This document shows positions 16,757-25,098 of a DNA stretch of 64,000 nucleotides, one piece after another (position 1 is the stretch's first letter; each line of letters opens with the position of its first letter). Position numbers and translations under genes: made by a program. This stretch comes from Bacteriovoracaceae bacterium (GTDB lineage Bacteria > Bdellovibrionota > Bacteriovoracia > Bacteriovoracales > Bacteriovoracaceae): assembly GCA_016786485.1 (NCBI GenBank), contig JAEUWD010000017.1:62001-126000 (forward strand). Reading direction: 5' to 3'. The notes beneath the pieces were generated by a model. The model had not been told where the DNA came from and did not search any database. It worked only from the letters and a program-made list of their open reading frames with translations.

Positions 16757-17361
16757 TGATTGGATTTATTGAAGGCGTAGTCCTTAAAAATTTAGTGAAT
16801 AAACTTTTAATCAAAGTTCCAAATGGAATCGGTTATGAGATTTCAGCATCATCAACTGCCGATGAAGGTAGCAAGGTTCAGTTTTATACATCGTTCATCA
16901 TTCGTGAAAATTCTCAAGAATTGTATGGTTTTAATACTTATGAAGAAAAAGAATTATTTGAGCTACTTCTTTCAGTAAACGGTGTTGGACCTAAATCAGC
17001 TTTTTCACTTATTTCAAGTTTAGGCGTGAAAGCGCTTTTTGATGCAATTTTGTTAGAAAATAAAAAAATTCTGCAGCAAGCTCCTGGTATTGGCCCTAAA
17101 GCTTCAGCGCAAATTATTTTAAGCCTTCAAGAAAAAATTCGTAAGTTCTCTGAGCAGATGATGCTTGAACGCAAAACAACTTTCAAGGCCATGTCGAGCA
17201 ATGAAAACAATTTTATCAATGAAACACTAATGGCTTGTCGCGAATTAGGTTTTCAAGAATTTAAAGTTCTTCCAATCGCACAATCCGTTTTAGCTTCACA
17301 AAATATTCAATCAGCTGAAGATTTATTAAAAAATGTGCTTCAGCAAATAAGGATGGGATAA
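16756..17361 (+). CDS. ruvA: Holliday junction DNA-binding protein RuvA
   Basis: RuvA tetramers hold the four-way junction and load RuvB. The 201-residue protein opens MIGFIEGVVLKN (OB domain). It has two helix-hairpin-helix motifs around SVNGVGPKSAFSLISSLG and QAPGIGPKASAQIILSL, with the RuvB-binding domain at the C-terminus. The acidic pin region of domain I is present but weak. Its stop is one base from the ruvB start. Confidence 0.96.
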   Translation: MIGFIEGVVLKNLVNKLLIKVPNGIGYEISASSTADEGSKVQFYTSFIIRENSQELYGFNTYEEKELFELLLSVNGVGPKSAFSLISSLGVKALFDAILLENKKILQQAPGIGPKASAQIILSLQEKIRKFSEQMMLERKTTFKAMSSNENNFINETLMACRELGFQEFKVLPIAQSVLASQNIQSAEDLLKNVLQQIRMG

Positions 17362-17362
17362 C

Positions 17363-18364
17363 ATGCAAGATAGAATTGTATCCTCTCAAACCAACTCACA
17401 AGAGTATGAACACGATATTCAGTTACGTCCTAAAAACTTTGACGAGTACGTTGGCCAAAAACGCGTAGTCGAAAATATCGAACTGATGGTGCAATCGGCG
17501 CTTTCAAGAAAAGCAGCGATGGATCACGCTTTATTATCTGGTCCTCCGGGTTTAGGTAAAACGTCATTGGCGATGATCATTGCTAATTACTTAGGTTCAC
17601 AATTGCACGTTGTTTCAGGTCCAGCGATTGAACGTAAAGGTGACTTAGCCGCGGTATTAACCAATCTTGCTCCTCGTGATGTTTTATTTATTGATGAAAT
17701 TCACCGCATGCATATTTCAGTCGAGGAAATGCTTTATTCCGCGATGGAGGATTTCCGTTTAGATATTCTTATCGGTGAAGGTGCGGCGGCGCGAACCATG
17801 CAAATCTCTCTCGTACCATTTACTTTAATTGGTGCAACGACGCGAGCAGGATTACTTTCAAATCCACTACGTGATCGATTTCAATCCCATTTGCATTTTG
17901 ATTTTTATTCAGCCGAAGAGCTTTCAACTATTATCCAAAATAATGCTAAGAAATTAAATTTAAGCTTAGATACTGAGGCGAATATGACGATCGCTCGTCG
18001 TTCGCGTGGAACTCCAAGAATCGCCAACCGTATTTTGCGCCGAGTTCGCGATTTTTCAGTTGTGAAAAAAGTAAAAAATATCGACAGCAGCATTGTGGAT
18101 AACGCCCTTCATTTAATGGATATCGATTCACTCGGCCTAGACAGCATGGATCGAAAAATCCTTAAGGTCATGAATGATTTTTACGCCGGTGGGCCAGTAG
18201 GCATTGATGCTCTTTCAGCGACCCTAGGTGAAGACAAACAAACTATCGAAGATGTTTACGAACCATATTTATTGAAAAATGGTCTTATCATAAGAACTTC
18301 GCGCGGCCGCCTACTTTCGGATACAGCGAAACAACACATCGCCAGTGACGCGATGGGTAAGTAA
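17363..18364 (+). CDS. ruvB: Holliday junction helicase RuvB
   Basis: RuvB is the AAA+ hexameric motor for branch migration. Walker A is GPPGLGKTS (residues 60-68), Walker B is LFIDEIHR near 108-115 and sensor 1 is GATTRAG. The RGTPRIANRILRRVRDF stretch carries the sensor-2 Arg and arginine-finger region. The winged-helix C-terminal domain includes LSATLGEDKQTIEDVYEPYLL. The length of 333 is standard. Together with ruvC and ruvA it makes a complete resolvasome operon. Confidence 0.98.
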   Translation: MQDRIVSSQTNSQEYEHDIQLRPKNFDEYVGQKRVVENIELMVQSALSRKAAMDHALLSGPPGLGKTSLAMIIANYLGSQLHVVSGPAIERKGDLAAVLTNLAPRDVLFIDEIHRMHISVEEMLYSAMEDFRLDILIGEGAAARTMQISLVPFTLIGATTRAGLLSNPLRDRFQSHLHFDFYSAEELSTIIQNNAKKLNLSLDTEANMTIARRSRGTPRIANRILRRVRDFSVVKKVKNIDSSIVDNALHLMDIDSLGLDSMDRKILKVMNDFYAGGPVGIDALSATLGEDKQTIEDVYEPYLLKNGLIIRTSRGRLLSDTAKQHIASDAMGK

Positions 18365-18380
18365 ATTTTTCATTCGTTAT

Positions 18381-18408
18381 TTTACACTAAAATCGTTTAT
18401 ACTATAGC
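18381..18408 (+). promoter_or_regulatory. Candidate promoter of lpxC
   Basis: TTTACA (18381-18386) and TATAGC (18403-18408) are spaced by 16 bases. An overlapping TATACT (18398-18403) offers a second -10. The lpxC ATG at 18472 has GAAGG upstream. The 107-base gap after ruvB contains no clear terminator, so read-through from ruvCAB is also possible. Confidence 0.4.
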
Positions 18409-18471
18409 AACACACGGCAGAATATGAGAGAAAGACTACTTTAAATCGCGATAAGCGAAGGTTGAATTATT

Positions 18472-19389
18472 ATGTTGTATCAAAGAACCATCTCGAAAGA
18501 AATTAAAGTCGTGGGTATCGGTATTCACTCTGGAAAAAAAGTAACGATGAAACTTTACCCAGCTGAAGCGGATACAGGTATTGTTTTTAGACGTGTCGAT
18601 ATTCCAAACTCTAAAACTCAGAAGGCTGATGCCTTAAGCGTTGGTGCTACTGAAAATAATACAACTCTAGGCCAGGGTCATGAAGCGATTCACACTGTTG
18701 AACATCTTCTTTCGGTTTTCTACGGCTTGGGGATCAATAACGTGTTCATTGAAATCGACGGCCCGGAAGTCCCAATCATGGATGGTTCAGGCGCTTCATT
18801 TGTTTTCTTATTAAAAGAAATGGGTTTGAAATTACTCAATAAATCAAAAAAATTCCTCGTGGTATTAGATAAAGTTCAAGTTGAATACCAAGATAAATGG
18901 GCCACGATTGAGCCGCACTCAAATCTAAAAATCGATTCGACTATCGTATTTGCTCACCCTCAAGTGAAAAAACAAACGATGGTTTTCGATTTTACCTGTG
19001 AAGCTTATATCGAAGAAATTTCACGTGCCAGAACTTTTGGTATGTTACGTGACGTGGATAATCTTAAGCGCAAAGGTCTCATTAAAGGTGGATCACTCGA
19101 TAACGCTATCGTTATGGATGATTACAAAGTTATTAATCCAGAAGGTTTACGTTTTGATAACGAATTTGTTCGTCACAAAATCCTAGACACTATCGGTGAC
19201 GTGAGTCTTCTAGGTTATGAAATTGCCGGAAAAATTACGACTTACAAGTCAGGTCATAACCTGCACAATATGCTTTGTCGCAAGCTTCTAGAAACGCCGA
19301 GTGCCTATGAGATTGTAACGGCGTCTTCGCTTAAGGCTGAGACTCGAGAAGCTTTCCAGCTGCCTCAAGCTATTTCTGTAACTCATTAA
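18472..19389 (+). CDS. lpxC: UDP-3-O-acyl-N-acetylglucosamine deacetylase LpxC
   Basis: LpxC carries out the committed zinc-dependent step of lipid A synthesis. Zinc ligands are H78 (HTVEHLLS), H235 and D239 (RHKILDTIGD). The general acid/base His of the GHNLHN loop is H262, and the catalytic Glu precedes H78. The 305-residue length matches the Gram-negative enzyme. It proves that this organism makes lipid A. It is encoded alone between ruvB and proS. Confidence 0.98.
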   Translation: MLYQRTISKEIKVVGIGIHSGKKVTMKLYPAEADTGIVFRRVDIPNSKTQKADALSVGATENNTTLGQGHEAIHTVEHLLSVFYGLGINNVFIEIDGPEVPIMDGSGASFVFLLKEMGLKLLNKSKKFLVVLDKVQVEYQDKWATIEPHSNLKIDSTIVFAHPQVKKQTMVFDFTCEAYIEEISRARTFGMLRDVDNLKRKGLIKGGSLDNAIVMDDYKVINPEGLRFDNEFVRHKILDTIGDVSLLGYEIAGKITTYKSGHNLHNMLCRKLLETPSAYEIVTASSLKAETREAFQLPQAISVTH

Positions 19390-19447
19390 TTTAATTTTCC
19401 AGAAACTAGTGATATAGATAAAGTTCCATTTGGAATAAAGGTTAGAT

Positions 19448-21172
19448 ATGCGATTAAGTACAGGATTTTGGCAAACATACAAAGAAACACCAAAAGATGC
19501 AGAAATACCTTCTCATATTTTGATGTTACGTGCAGGTTTAATTCATAAAACCGCAGCAGGTATTTATAGTTATTTACCCTTTGCTTTAAGAATTATCAAA
19601 AAAATAGAAAATATCATTCGTGAAGAACACGACAAAATTAATTGCAATGAGATTCAAATGAGCGTGGTAACTCCAGGCGAACTTTGGAAAGAGTCAGGTC
19701 GTTGGTTTAGTTACGGTAGTGAGATGATGAGAACCGTCGATGCTAACGGACGTGACATGTGTTTGAGTCCCACTAATGAAGAAACGGTAACAGATATTTT
19801 TCGTAAATCAATTAATTCATACAAGCAATTGCCAGTTAGTTTGTACCAAATCAATACGAAATTCCGTGATGAAATTCGTCCACGATTTGGATTAATGCGT
19901 GGTCGCGAATTCCTGATGAAAGATGCTTACAGCTTCCATGTGGATAAAGCTTGTTTGGATAAAACTTATCAAGACTTTTACGGCTGCTACACTAATATTT
20001 TTAAGCGCACAGGTTTAGATTTTATGGTGGTCGAGGCTGACGCGGGTGCCATGGCCAGTAGTGATCAAAAAACTCACGAATTCCAAGTTGTCGCTAGTTC
20101 AGGGGAAGATACCGTCGTTCTTTGTAAAGAAACCAAATATGCCGCCAATCTTGAAAAAGCTAAAACTCTGAGAGCTCCATGTGAATTCTCAAAAGCACAG
20201 CCGCTAATGAAGATCGAAACCCCAAACAAGAAAACGATTGAAGATGTTTGTAAATTCTTAAACGCACCAGAGTATCAAAGTTTAAAATCTTTGATTTATA
20301 CCGCTATCTCAGGTGAAGAAGAAAAACATTATTTATTGCTTCTTCTCGGCGATGATCAATTAAATGAAGTAAAATTAAAAGCTTATTTAAAAGCCGATCA
20401 TGTTATGCCAGCGCGAGATAATGTCATGGCAGAATTAGGTTTATATAAAGGTTTTATTGGTCCAGTAGGTCTCGACAATAAGATCGAAGTTGTTTTCGAT
20501 AAATCGGTAGCACTAGATGCGGCATACGTCGTAGGTGCGAATGAAGTCGACTATCATTACCAAGGTTTTGTTGCGAGCCGTGATGTTAAAAAATACGCTC
20601 AAGCAGATTTACGCATGGCCAAAGCCGGAGACCTTGATCAAACAGGAAAACATAAAATTGAAATTAAGCGCGGAATTGAAGTCGGGCACATTTTTCAATT
20701 GGGTGATAAATACACTAAAGCGATGAAGGCCACAGTCCTTGATCAAAGTGGCAAGCCAATGATTCCACTCATGGGCTGTTATGGCATTGGTGTAACCAGA
20801 ACACTGCAAGCGGCGATTGAACAAAATCATGATGAAAACGGCATTGTATGGCCGAAGCCGATTGCTCCTTATCACATCTATTTAGCTTACATTGGTAAAA
20901 AAGATAGCACGAAAGAACTTGCGACGGGTCTTTACCAAGAATTAAAAGACAACGGCTTCGAAGTTCTTTTTGACGACCGTGGTTTATCACCAGGTATTAT
21001 GTTCAAAGATTCTGACTTACTCGGCTTACCTATGCGTATCGTTTTGGGTGAGCGTGACTACGAGGCAACTCAGCAGCTAGAAGTGACAGTCAGAAAAACA
21101 CAACAGAAGAGTTTGGTTAAACGAGATGCTTTCATCTCTGAGATTAAAAAAATATGGCAAAGTATTACCTAA
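19448..21172 (+). CDS. proS: Prolyl-tRNA synthetase, bacterial type with INS domain
   Basis: This class II synthetase charges tRNA-Pro. The class II motifs are present: motif 2 region KFRDEIRPRFGLMRGREFLMKD and motif 3 GIGVTRTLQAAIEQ. The TNEET ATP/proline loop is LSPTNEETVTD. The editing INS domain sits at about residues 220-400 between motifs 2 and 3. The anticodon-binding domain is at the C-terminus. The 574-residue length is standard. Its last 19 bases overlap the start of the next, Cys-rich gene. Confidence 0.97.
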   Translation: MRLSTGFWQTYKETPKDAEIPSHILMLRAGLIHKTAAGIYSYLPFALRIIKKIENIIREEHDKINCNEIQMSVVTPGELWKESGRWFSYGSEMMRTVDANGRDMCLSPTNEETVTDIFRKSINSYKQLPVSLYQINTKFRDEIRPRFGLMRGREFLMKDAYSFHVDKACLDKTYQDFYGCYTNIFKRTGLDFMVVEADAGAMASSDQKTHEFQVVASSGEDTVVLCKETKYAANLEKAKTLRAPCEFSKAQPLMKIETPNKKTIEDVCKFLNAPEYQSLKSLIYTAISGEEEKHYLLLLLGDDQLNEVKLKAYLKADHVMPARDNVMAELGLYKGFIGPVGLDNKIEVVFDKSVALDAAYVVGANEVDYHYQGFVASRDVKKYAQADLRMAKAGDLDQTGKHKIEIKRGIEVGHIFQLGDKYTKAMKATVLDQSGKPMIPLMGCYGIGVTRTLQAAIEQNHDENGIVWPKPIAPYHIYLAYIGKKDSTKELATGLYQELKDNGFEVLFDDRGLSPGIMFKDSDLLGLPMRIVLGERDYEATQQLEVTVRKTQQKSLVKRDAFISEIKKIWQSIT

Positions 21173-21480
21173 TTCTAAGCCTTAGTTTATTCACACACCT
21201 TTCCTTTGCGGAATGTGTGCCAAAGTCCACAGCTGATCGTGAGCGCTGCGATTGTGAAAACATGATGCTTTTACCTGAGGTTCAAGAATTTGGATGCTCG
21301 CGGGATGATGATTGTGATTATCTCAAAAATTTATGCGGGGATTACACTGCCATCAATCGTAAGTATATAACGAAGTATAAGGCACTTTATAAAACACCGA
21401 TTATGAATCTAAAAAGTTCAAATCAACCTTCAAAGGCCATCTGCCAAAAAAATAATTGTATGATGGTGTATAAAAAATGA
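21154..21480 (+). CDS. Cysteine-rich exported protein, unknown
   Basis: This 108-residue protein has a Sec signal (LILSLSLFTHLSFA) with cleavage before ECVPKS. The mature part contains eight cysteines, several in close spacing (ERCDCENM, FGCSRDDDCDYLKNLCG, then AICQKNNCMM), suggesting a disulfide-knotted small periplasmic or secreted domain. I do not recognise the family. It overlaps proS by 19 bases and the following methyltransferase by four (ATGA), so it is translated from a proS transcript. Confidence 0.6.
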   Translation: MAKYYLILSLSLFTHLSFAECVPKSTADRERCDCENMMLLPEVQEFGCSRDDDCDYLKNLCGDYTAINRKYITKYKALYKTPIMNLKSSNQPSKAICQKNNCMMVYKK

Positions 21481-22250
21481 ACGAAATTGATTTTATTATT
21501 GGTCTCCATAGTATTTACCATGCGCTTAAGAATCCTAAGCGTTTAAATAAAAAAATCATCACCACTGAAGATGGTTTGGCCCAGTTGCAAAAAAAATATC
21601 CAGACACCCACCAATTACTTAAAAGCATCCCAGTAGAAAAACTGGCCACAGATAAATTTCAAAGCGTTACTGATCAAATGTTTTTAAAGGCTGGTCACAA
21701 AGTTCGTCGTATTACATCGGGTATGCTTTTAACTGCAGAAGCGATTGATGAGTTAGATGTGAACTTTCTCTATGACTACGTTATTGATAAAGATAATCTT
21801 AAAATTCTTTGTCTCGATCAAGTCACTGATATTCAAAACGCGGCAGGCATCTATCGTACGGCGGCTTTTTATAATGTGGATATTATTATTCTTCCGAAAC
21901 GTGGGAGTTTTGCTTTTAATCCGGGCTTTTATCGTATTAGCTCTGGCGCGGTTGAACATATTATGACAGTTCGGTGTTCAAACTTTATTAAAATGGTAAA
22001 TAAACTCCAGGAACTCGATGTTCATGTTATTGGTTTAACCGAACATGCGGAGCAAGCGATTGACTCACAAGCGATTCGCGCCCTCAAAGGTAATAAGTGT
22101 TTAATTCTCGGTGCAGAAGAAACAGGTATTTCGCATGCATTGCTCAGAGTTATTAAAAATCAATTGGCGCTACCGACCACTTCTCAAATCCAATCTTTAA
22201 ATGTTTCAGTGGCCGCGGCCTTAGCATTAGAAAAGTCTTTCGGTTCTTAG
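21477..22250 (+). CDS. SpoU/TrmH-family RNA 2'-O-methyltransferase
   Basis: The SPOUT knot motifs are clear. Motif 1 is DIQNAAGIYRTAAFYNVD with the catalytic Arg. Motif 2 is LILGAEETGIS. Motif 3 is PTTSQIQSLNVSVAAALALE. The N-terminal 100 residues hold a small RNA-binding-like domain starting FIIGLHSIYHALKNP, as in RlmB, so 23S rRNA Gm2251 is one plausible target. tRNA targets are equally possible. The first motif has A in place of the usual G after N (NAAG rather than NxGA). It is the last gene before the tRNA cluster. Confidence 0.88.
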   Translation: MNEIDFIIGLHSIYHALKNPKRLNKKIITTEDGLAQLQKKYPDTHQLLKSIPVEKLATDKFQSVTDQMFLKAGHKVRRITSGMLLTAEAIDELDVNFLYDYVIDKDNLKILCLDQVTDIQNAAGIYRTAAFYNVDIIILPKRGSFAFNPGFYRISSGAVEHIMTVRCSNFIKMVNKLQELDVHVIGLTEHAEQAIDSQAIRALKGNKCLILGAEETGISHALLRVIKNQLALPTTSQIQSLNVSVAAALALEKSFGS

Positions 22251-22260
22251 AAAAAACATC

Positions 22261-22289
22261 TTGCTGTTTCAATACTTAGACATTATAAA
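22261..22289 (+). promoter_or_regulatory. Promoter of tRNA-Thr-Tyr-Gly cluster
   Basis: TTGCTG (22261-22266) and TATAAA (22284-22289) are separated by exactly 17 bases. The expected start is near 22296, some 28 bases before the first tRNA. This is one of the best sigma-70-like matches in the window and fits stable-RNA synthesis. Confidence 0.65.
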
Positions 22290-22323
22290 TCTTGTCTACG
22301 CACATCTTACGGTGAGTGTCAGG

Positions 22324-22399
22324 GCTGGCCTAGCTCAGTTGGTAGAGCATCGGTTTTGTAAACCGACGGTCGTAGGTTCAAATCCTATGGCCAGCTCCA
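22324..22399 (+). tRNA. tRNA-Thr (anticodon TGT)
   Basis: A 76-base tRNA with the acceptor pair GCTGGCC/GGCCAGC, a D-loop GCTCAGTTGGTAGAGC, the anticodon loop TTTGTAA and a TTCAAAT T-loop. CCA is encoded. The anticodon reads UGU, so it decodes Thr ACA and related codons. Confidence 0.97.
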
Positions 22400-22417
22400 T
22401 TTTTGTTAGTTAGTATT

Positions 22418-22503
<86 letters not shown>

Positions 22504-22525
22504 CTTTTACGTTACCAATTTTCCT

Positions 22526-22601
22526 GCGGGTGTAGCTCAGTTGGTAGAGCACCAGCCTTCCAAGCTGGGGGTCGCGAGTCCGAATCTCGTCGCCCGCTCC
22601 A
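22526..22601 (+). tRNA. tRNA-Gly (anticodon TCC)
   Basis: A 76-base tRNA with acceptor GCGGGTG/CGCCCGC (one T-G pair), anticodon stem CCAGC/GCTGG around CTTCCAA, TTC replaced by TCCGAAT in the T-arm, and an encoded CCA. The anticodon UCC decodes Gly GGA and GGG. The order Thr-Tyr-Gly-Thr-tuf resembles the thrU-tyrU-glyT-thrT-tufB operon of enterobacteria. Confidence 0.95.
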
Positions 22602-22655
22602 TTTTTTATAGTATTTTCCATAAACAATTGATACATTGCGCAAAAGGCTTTAAGT

Positions 22656-23132
22656 ATGGCTCTCATGAAGCACTTTTTAGCGTTGCTTATTTTGATCGTT
22701 AATTACCAGGCAATCGCTTGTGATGGCTTTATTTTCAAAACATTTCCGATGACATCCGCTGAAAAAGTCGCCAAGGCCATTAAGCAAAATCTCAGCGATG
22801 ATTTGTTAACTCCGGAATGGCGCCAAATAAAGCAGGAGAGTGGAAATCAAGGAAACAAATACTTTGGGCAATGTTATGTCAGTTCTGAGGCCTTTTACCA
22901 TTTGATGGGCGGTAAAGAGGTAGACTTAGTTCCGCAGCACTTACCAACTGAATTTGGCACACACTGGATAGTTTTCAATCGGAAAACGGGCAAGCGTTAT
23001 GATTTGACACGTCCGCAATTTAAGGAAACTCCCAATTACAGCACGGCCGTGAATGCGGGTTTTCTGACTAAGCTACCTTCAAAGCGGGCCCAAAAACTCA
23101 TTCTCAAGGTGCTTGAAACCCTTCGAAAGTAA
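22656..23132 (+). CDS. Exported YunG-like protein within tRNA/tuf cluster
   Basis: This 158-residue protein has an N-terminal signal (FLALLILIVNYQAIAC) that could be cut before the Cys. The mature part contains a GQCYVSSEAFYHLMGG block, followed by THWIVFNRKTGKRYDLTRPQF. These two features are reminiscent of the YunG-like small domain, whose pattern is GQC...GG, H-W-N and DLT-x-QF. Function is unknown. Start may be ATG 22656 or 22665. The gene is inserted between tRNA-Gly and the second tRNA-Thr, an odd place for an exported protein. Confidence 0.6.
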   Translation: MALMKHFLALLILIVNYQAIACDGFIFKTFPMTSAEKVAKAIKQNLSDDLLTPEWRQIKQESGNQGNKYFGQCYVSSEAFYHLMGGKEVDLVPQHLPTEFGTHWIVFNRKTGKRYDLTRPQFKETPNYSTAVNAGFLTKLPSKRAQKLILKVLETLRK

Positions 23133-23167
23133 TCAGGTTTAAAAATTTGTCTTTTAGCTTTAAGCTT

Positions 23168-23185
23168 TTTGTTTTATAAAACAAA
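23168..23185. repeat. 18-bp perfect palindrome before second tRNA-Thr
   Basis: TTTGTTTTATAAAACAAA is a perfect palindrome ending ten bases before tRNA-Thr(GGT). Its centre contains TATAAA (23175-23180) at a suitable distance to be the -10 of a promoter for that tRNA, although only a weak TTTTAG lies 17 bases upstream. It may be promoter plus operator or chance in AT-rich DNA. Confidence 0.4.
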
Positions 23186-23195
23186 CATAATGAAC

Positions 23196-23270
<75 letters not shown>

Positions 23271-23339
23271 TTATTTCAGAAATGATTTGACGTTAATAAT
23301 CTAACGTATTAAAAAGTGTCTCAGTAGAATAGTTTGTGC

Positions 23340-23368
23340 TTGTCAGTGTATGCGTCTAAGAGGATACT
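23340..23368 (+). promoter_or_regulatory. Candidate promoter of tuf
   Basis: TTGTCA (23340-23345) and GATACT (23363-23368) are separated by 17 bases, leaving a leader of about 42 bases with TAGGAG before the tuf ATG. A TTGACG at 23287 has no good -10 partner. Read-through from the tRNA genes may add to expression. Confidence 0.55.
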
Positions 23369-23417
23369 CTTGGAACTAAAATATAAGTATTAATGCGCTT
23401 TTTTATAGGAGAAAAAC

Positions 23418-24611
23418 ATGTCTAAGGAAAAATTTGATCGTAGTAAGCCTCACGTCAACATTGGTACAATTGGTCACGTTGACCATGGTAAAACAACTTT
23501 AACTGCTGCTATTACAATGGTTCTATCAAAGAAATTTGGTAAAGGCGTTGCTAAGAAATATGATGAAATCGATTCATCACCAGAAGAAAAAGCGCGTGGT
23601 ATTACAATTAATACTGCACACGTTGAGTACGAAACAGCTGTTCGTCACTACGCTCACGTAGATTGTCCGGGACACGCTGACTACGTAAAAAACATGATTA
23701 CAGGTGCTGCTCAGATGGACGGAGCGATTCTAGTCGTTTCTGCTGCTGACGGTCCGATGCCACAAACAAGAGAACACATTCTACTTGCTCGTCAGGTAGG
23801 GGTTCCTGCGATTGTTGTATTCTTAAATAAAGTAGACCAAGTAGATGATCAAGAATTACTTGAACTAGTTGAAATGGAAGTAAGAGAACTTTTAAGTTCA
23901 TACGATTTCCCAGGTGATGATATTCCTATCGTTCCAGGTTCAGCTTTAGCTGCTACTGAAGGCCGTGATCCACAAATCGGTGAAGAAAAAATCCTAGAGC
24001 TTATGAGTCGTGTTGATGAATACATCCCAACTCCTAAGCGTGATATCGATAAAGACTTCTTAATGCCAGTAGAAGACGTTTTCTCAATTTCAGGTCGTGG
24101 TACAGTTGTTACCGGAAGAGTTGAAAGAGGTATCGTAAAAATCGGCGAAGAGATTGAAATCATTGGTATTAGAGATGCTCAAAAGACAACTGTTACAGGT
24201 GTTGAAATGTTCCGTAAACTTCTAGATGAAGGTCGCGCTGGGGATAACGTTGGTATCCTTTTACGTGGTACTAAGAGAGAAGAAGTTGAACGCGGTCAGT
24301 GTTTAATTAAGCCAGGTACAGTAAAGCCGCATAAAAAATTCCGTTGTGAAGTTTATATTCTTACAAAAGAAGAAGGTGGACGTCATACTCCAATCTTCAA
24401 AGGATATAGACCGCAGTTCTACTTCCGTACTACAGACGTTACTGGTGCAGTAACTCTTAATGATGGTGTAGAAATGATTATGCCAGGTGATAACACTTCT
24501 TTCCTTGCAGAGTTAATTACTCCAATTGCTATGGAAAAAGGTCTTCGTTTCGCTATCCGTGAAGGTGGTAGAACGATTGGTGCTGGTACAGTTACAGACA
24601 TTCTAGAATAA
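23418..24611 (+). CDS. tuf: Elongation factor Tu
   Basis: EF-Tu brings aminoacyl-tRNA to the ribosome. The GTPase motifs are [21 protein letters not shown] and NKVD. Domains 2 and 3 are complete, ending [10 protein letters not shown]. The 397 residues match the family. It lies with four tRNA genes and ahead of secE-nusG, the tufB context. The other usual site of tuf, after fusA, is empty in this genome. Its codon use is strongly biased, as expected for an abundant protein. Confidence 0.99.
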   Translation: MSKEKFDRSKPHVNIGTIGHVDHGKTTLTAAITMVLSKKFGKGVAKKYDEIDSSPEEKARGITINTAHVEYETAVRHYAHVDCPGHADYVKNMITGAAQMDGAILVVSAADGPMPQTREHILLARQVGVPAIVVFLNKVDQVDDQELLELVEMEVRELLSSYDFPGDDIPIVPGSALAATEGRDPQIGEEKILELMSRVDEYIPTPKRDIDKDFLMPVEDVFSISGRGTVVTGRVERGIVKIGEEIEIIGIRDAQKTTVTGVEMFRKLLDEGRAGDNVGILLRGTKREEVERGQCLIKPGTVKPHKKFRCEVYILTKEEGGRHTPIFKGYRPQFYFRTTDVTGAVTLNDGVEMIMPGDNTSFLAELITPIAMEKGLRFAIREGGRTIGAGTVTDILE

Positions 24612-24629
24612 GTTTTAAGATTAAATAAA

Positions 24630-24660
24630 GAAAAGCCCCGTATATCGGGGCTTTTTTTTT
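24630..24660 (+). terminator. Rho-independent terminator of tuf
   Basis: AAAGCCCCG (24632-24640) pairs with CGGGGCTTT (24646-24654) around a five-base loop, and nine consecutive T follow. The hairpin starts 18 bases after the tuf stop. The T-run ends only two bases before the 5' end of tRNA-Trp. Confidence 0.93.
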
Positions 24661-24662
24661 GT

Positions 24663-24738
24663 GGGCGTATAGCTCCAACGGTAGAGCGGCTGATTCCAAA
24701 TCAGTAGGTTACAGGTTCGAATCCTGTTGCGCCCGCCA
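24663..24738 (+). tRNA. tRNA-Trp (anticodon CCA)
   Basis: A 76-base tRNA with acceptor GGGCGTA/TGCGCCC, anticodon loop TTCCAAA closed by a G-T pair at the top of the stem, a GGTTCGAATCC T-arm and encoded CCA. It lies directly against the tuf terminator, so its transcription must come from read-through or from a promoter buried in the terminator. Confidence 0.95.
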
Positions 24739-24766
24739 CTTAATTAGTGTTTTAGACGGAGGTAAA

Positions 24767-24979
24767 ATGACTTTATTACAATTTGCGATGATTCTGTTTC
24801 TTTACAATGGTGATGACGGCGGAACAGTAAAAATTCATGAAGTTCAGTTCAACACGATGAAAGCGTGTGAAGTTGCCGCTGCTAAGTTCACTGAAACAAA
24901 AGAAGCGAAGGCGGGTACAAGTTTTCATAGAAGTGGTTTTGCTATTTGTATAGATAGAGGTCAAGCACCTGTAAAATAA
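24767..24979 (+). CDS. Small protein between tRNA-Trp and secE, unknown
   Basis: This 70-residue protein begins at ATG 24767 with ACGGAGG four bases upstream. An open frame continues back through tRNA-Trp but cannot be coding. It has a hydrophobic start (LLQFAMILFLY), then a polar region with two cysteines (MKACEVAAAKFTE and FAICIDRG). The pattern of two strands around a helix recalls small stress-type or phage-like domains, but I recognise no family. It may be exported or membrane-attached. Confidence 0.5.
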   Translation: MTLLQFAMILFLYNGDDGGTVKIHEVQFNTMKACEVAAAKFTETKEAKAGTSFHRSGFAICIDRGQAPVK

Positions 24980-25039
24980 GGTGTTTTAACTTAAAATTTA
25001 GGTCCCTTGTGCGAAACGTAATTTTTGTCTCCTTTTCAC

Positions 25040-25068
25040 TAGACAAAGGATGATTAATTCTGCATAAA
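25040..25068 (+). promoter_or_regulatory. Candidate promoter of secE-nusG
   Basis: TAGACA (25040-25045) and CATAAA (25063-25068) stand 17 bases apart, 31 bases before the secE ATG. Both hexamers are moderate matches. The 119-base gap after the small gene has no clear terminator. Confidence 0.4.
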
Positions 25069-25098
25069 GGCTAAGCTAAGTGTATTAAAAGGTGTCAT

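Noticed and set aside
23698-24601. Several long open frames antisense to tuf
   Set aside because: They mirror the codon bias of tuf, have no ribosome sites or promoters, and their products show no domain pattern.
24659-24766. N-terminal extension of the small protein back through tRNA-Trp
   Set aside because: It would translate the whole tRNA. ATG 24767 has an ACGGAGG site and is a better start.
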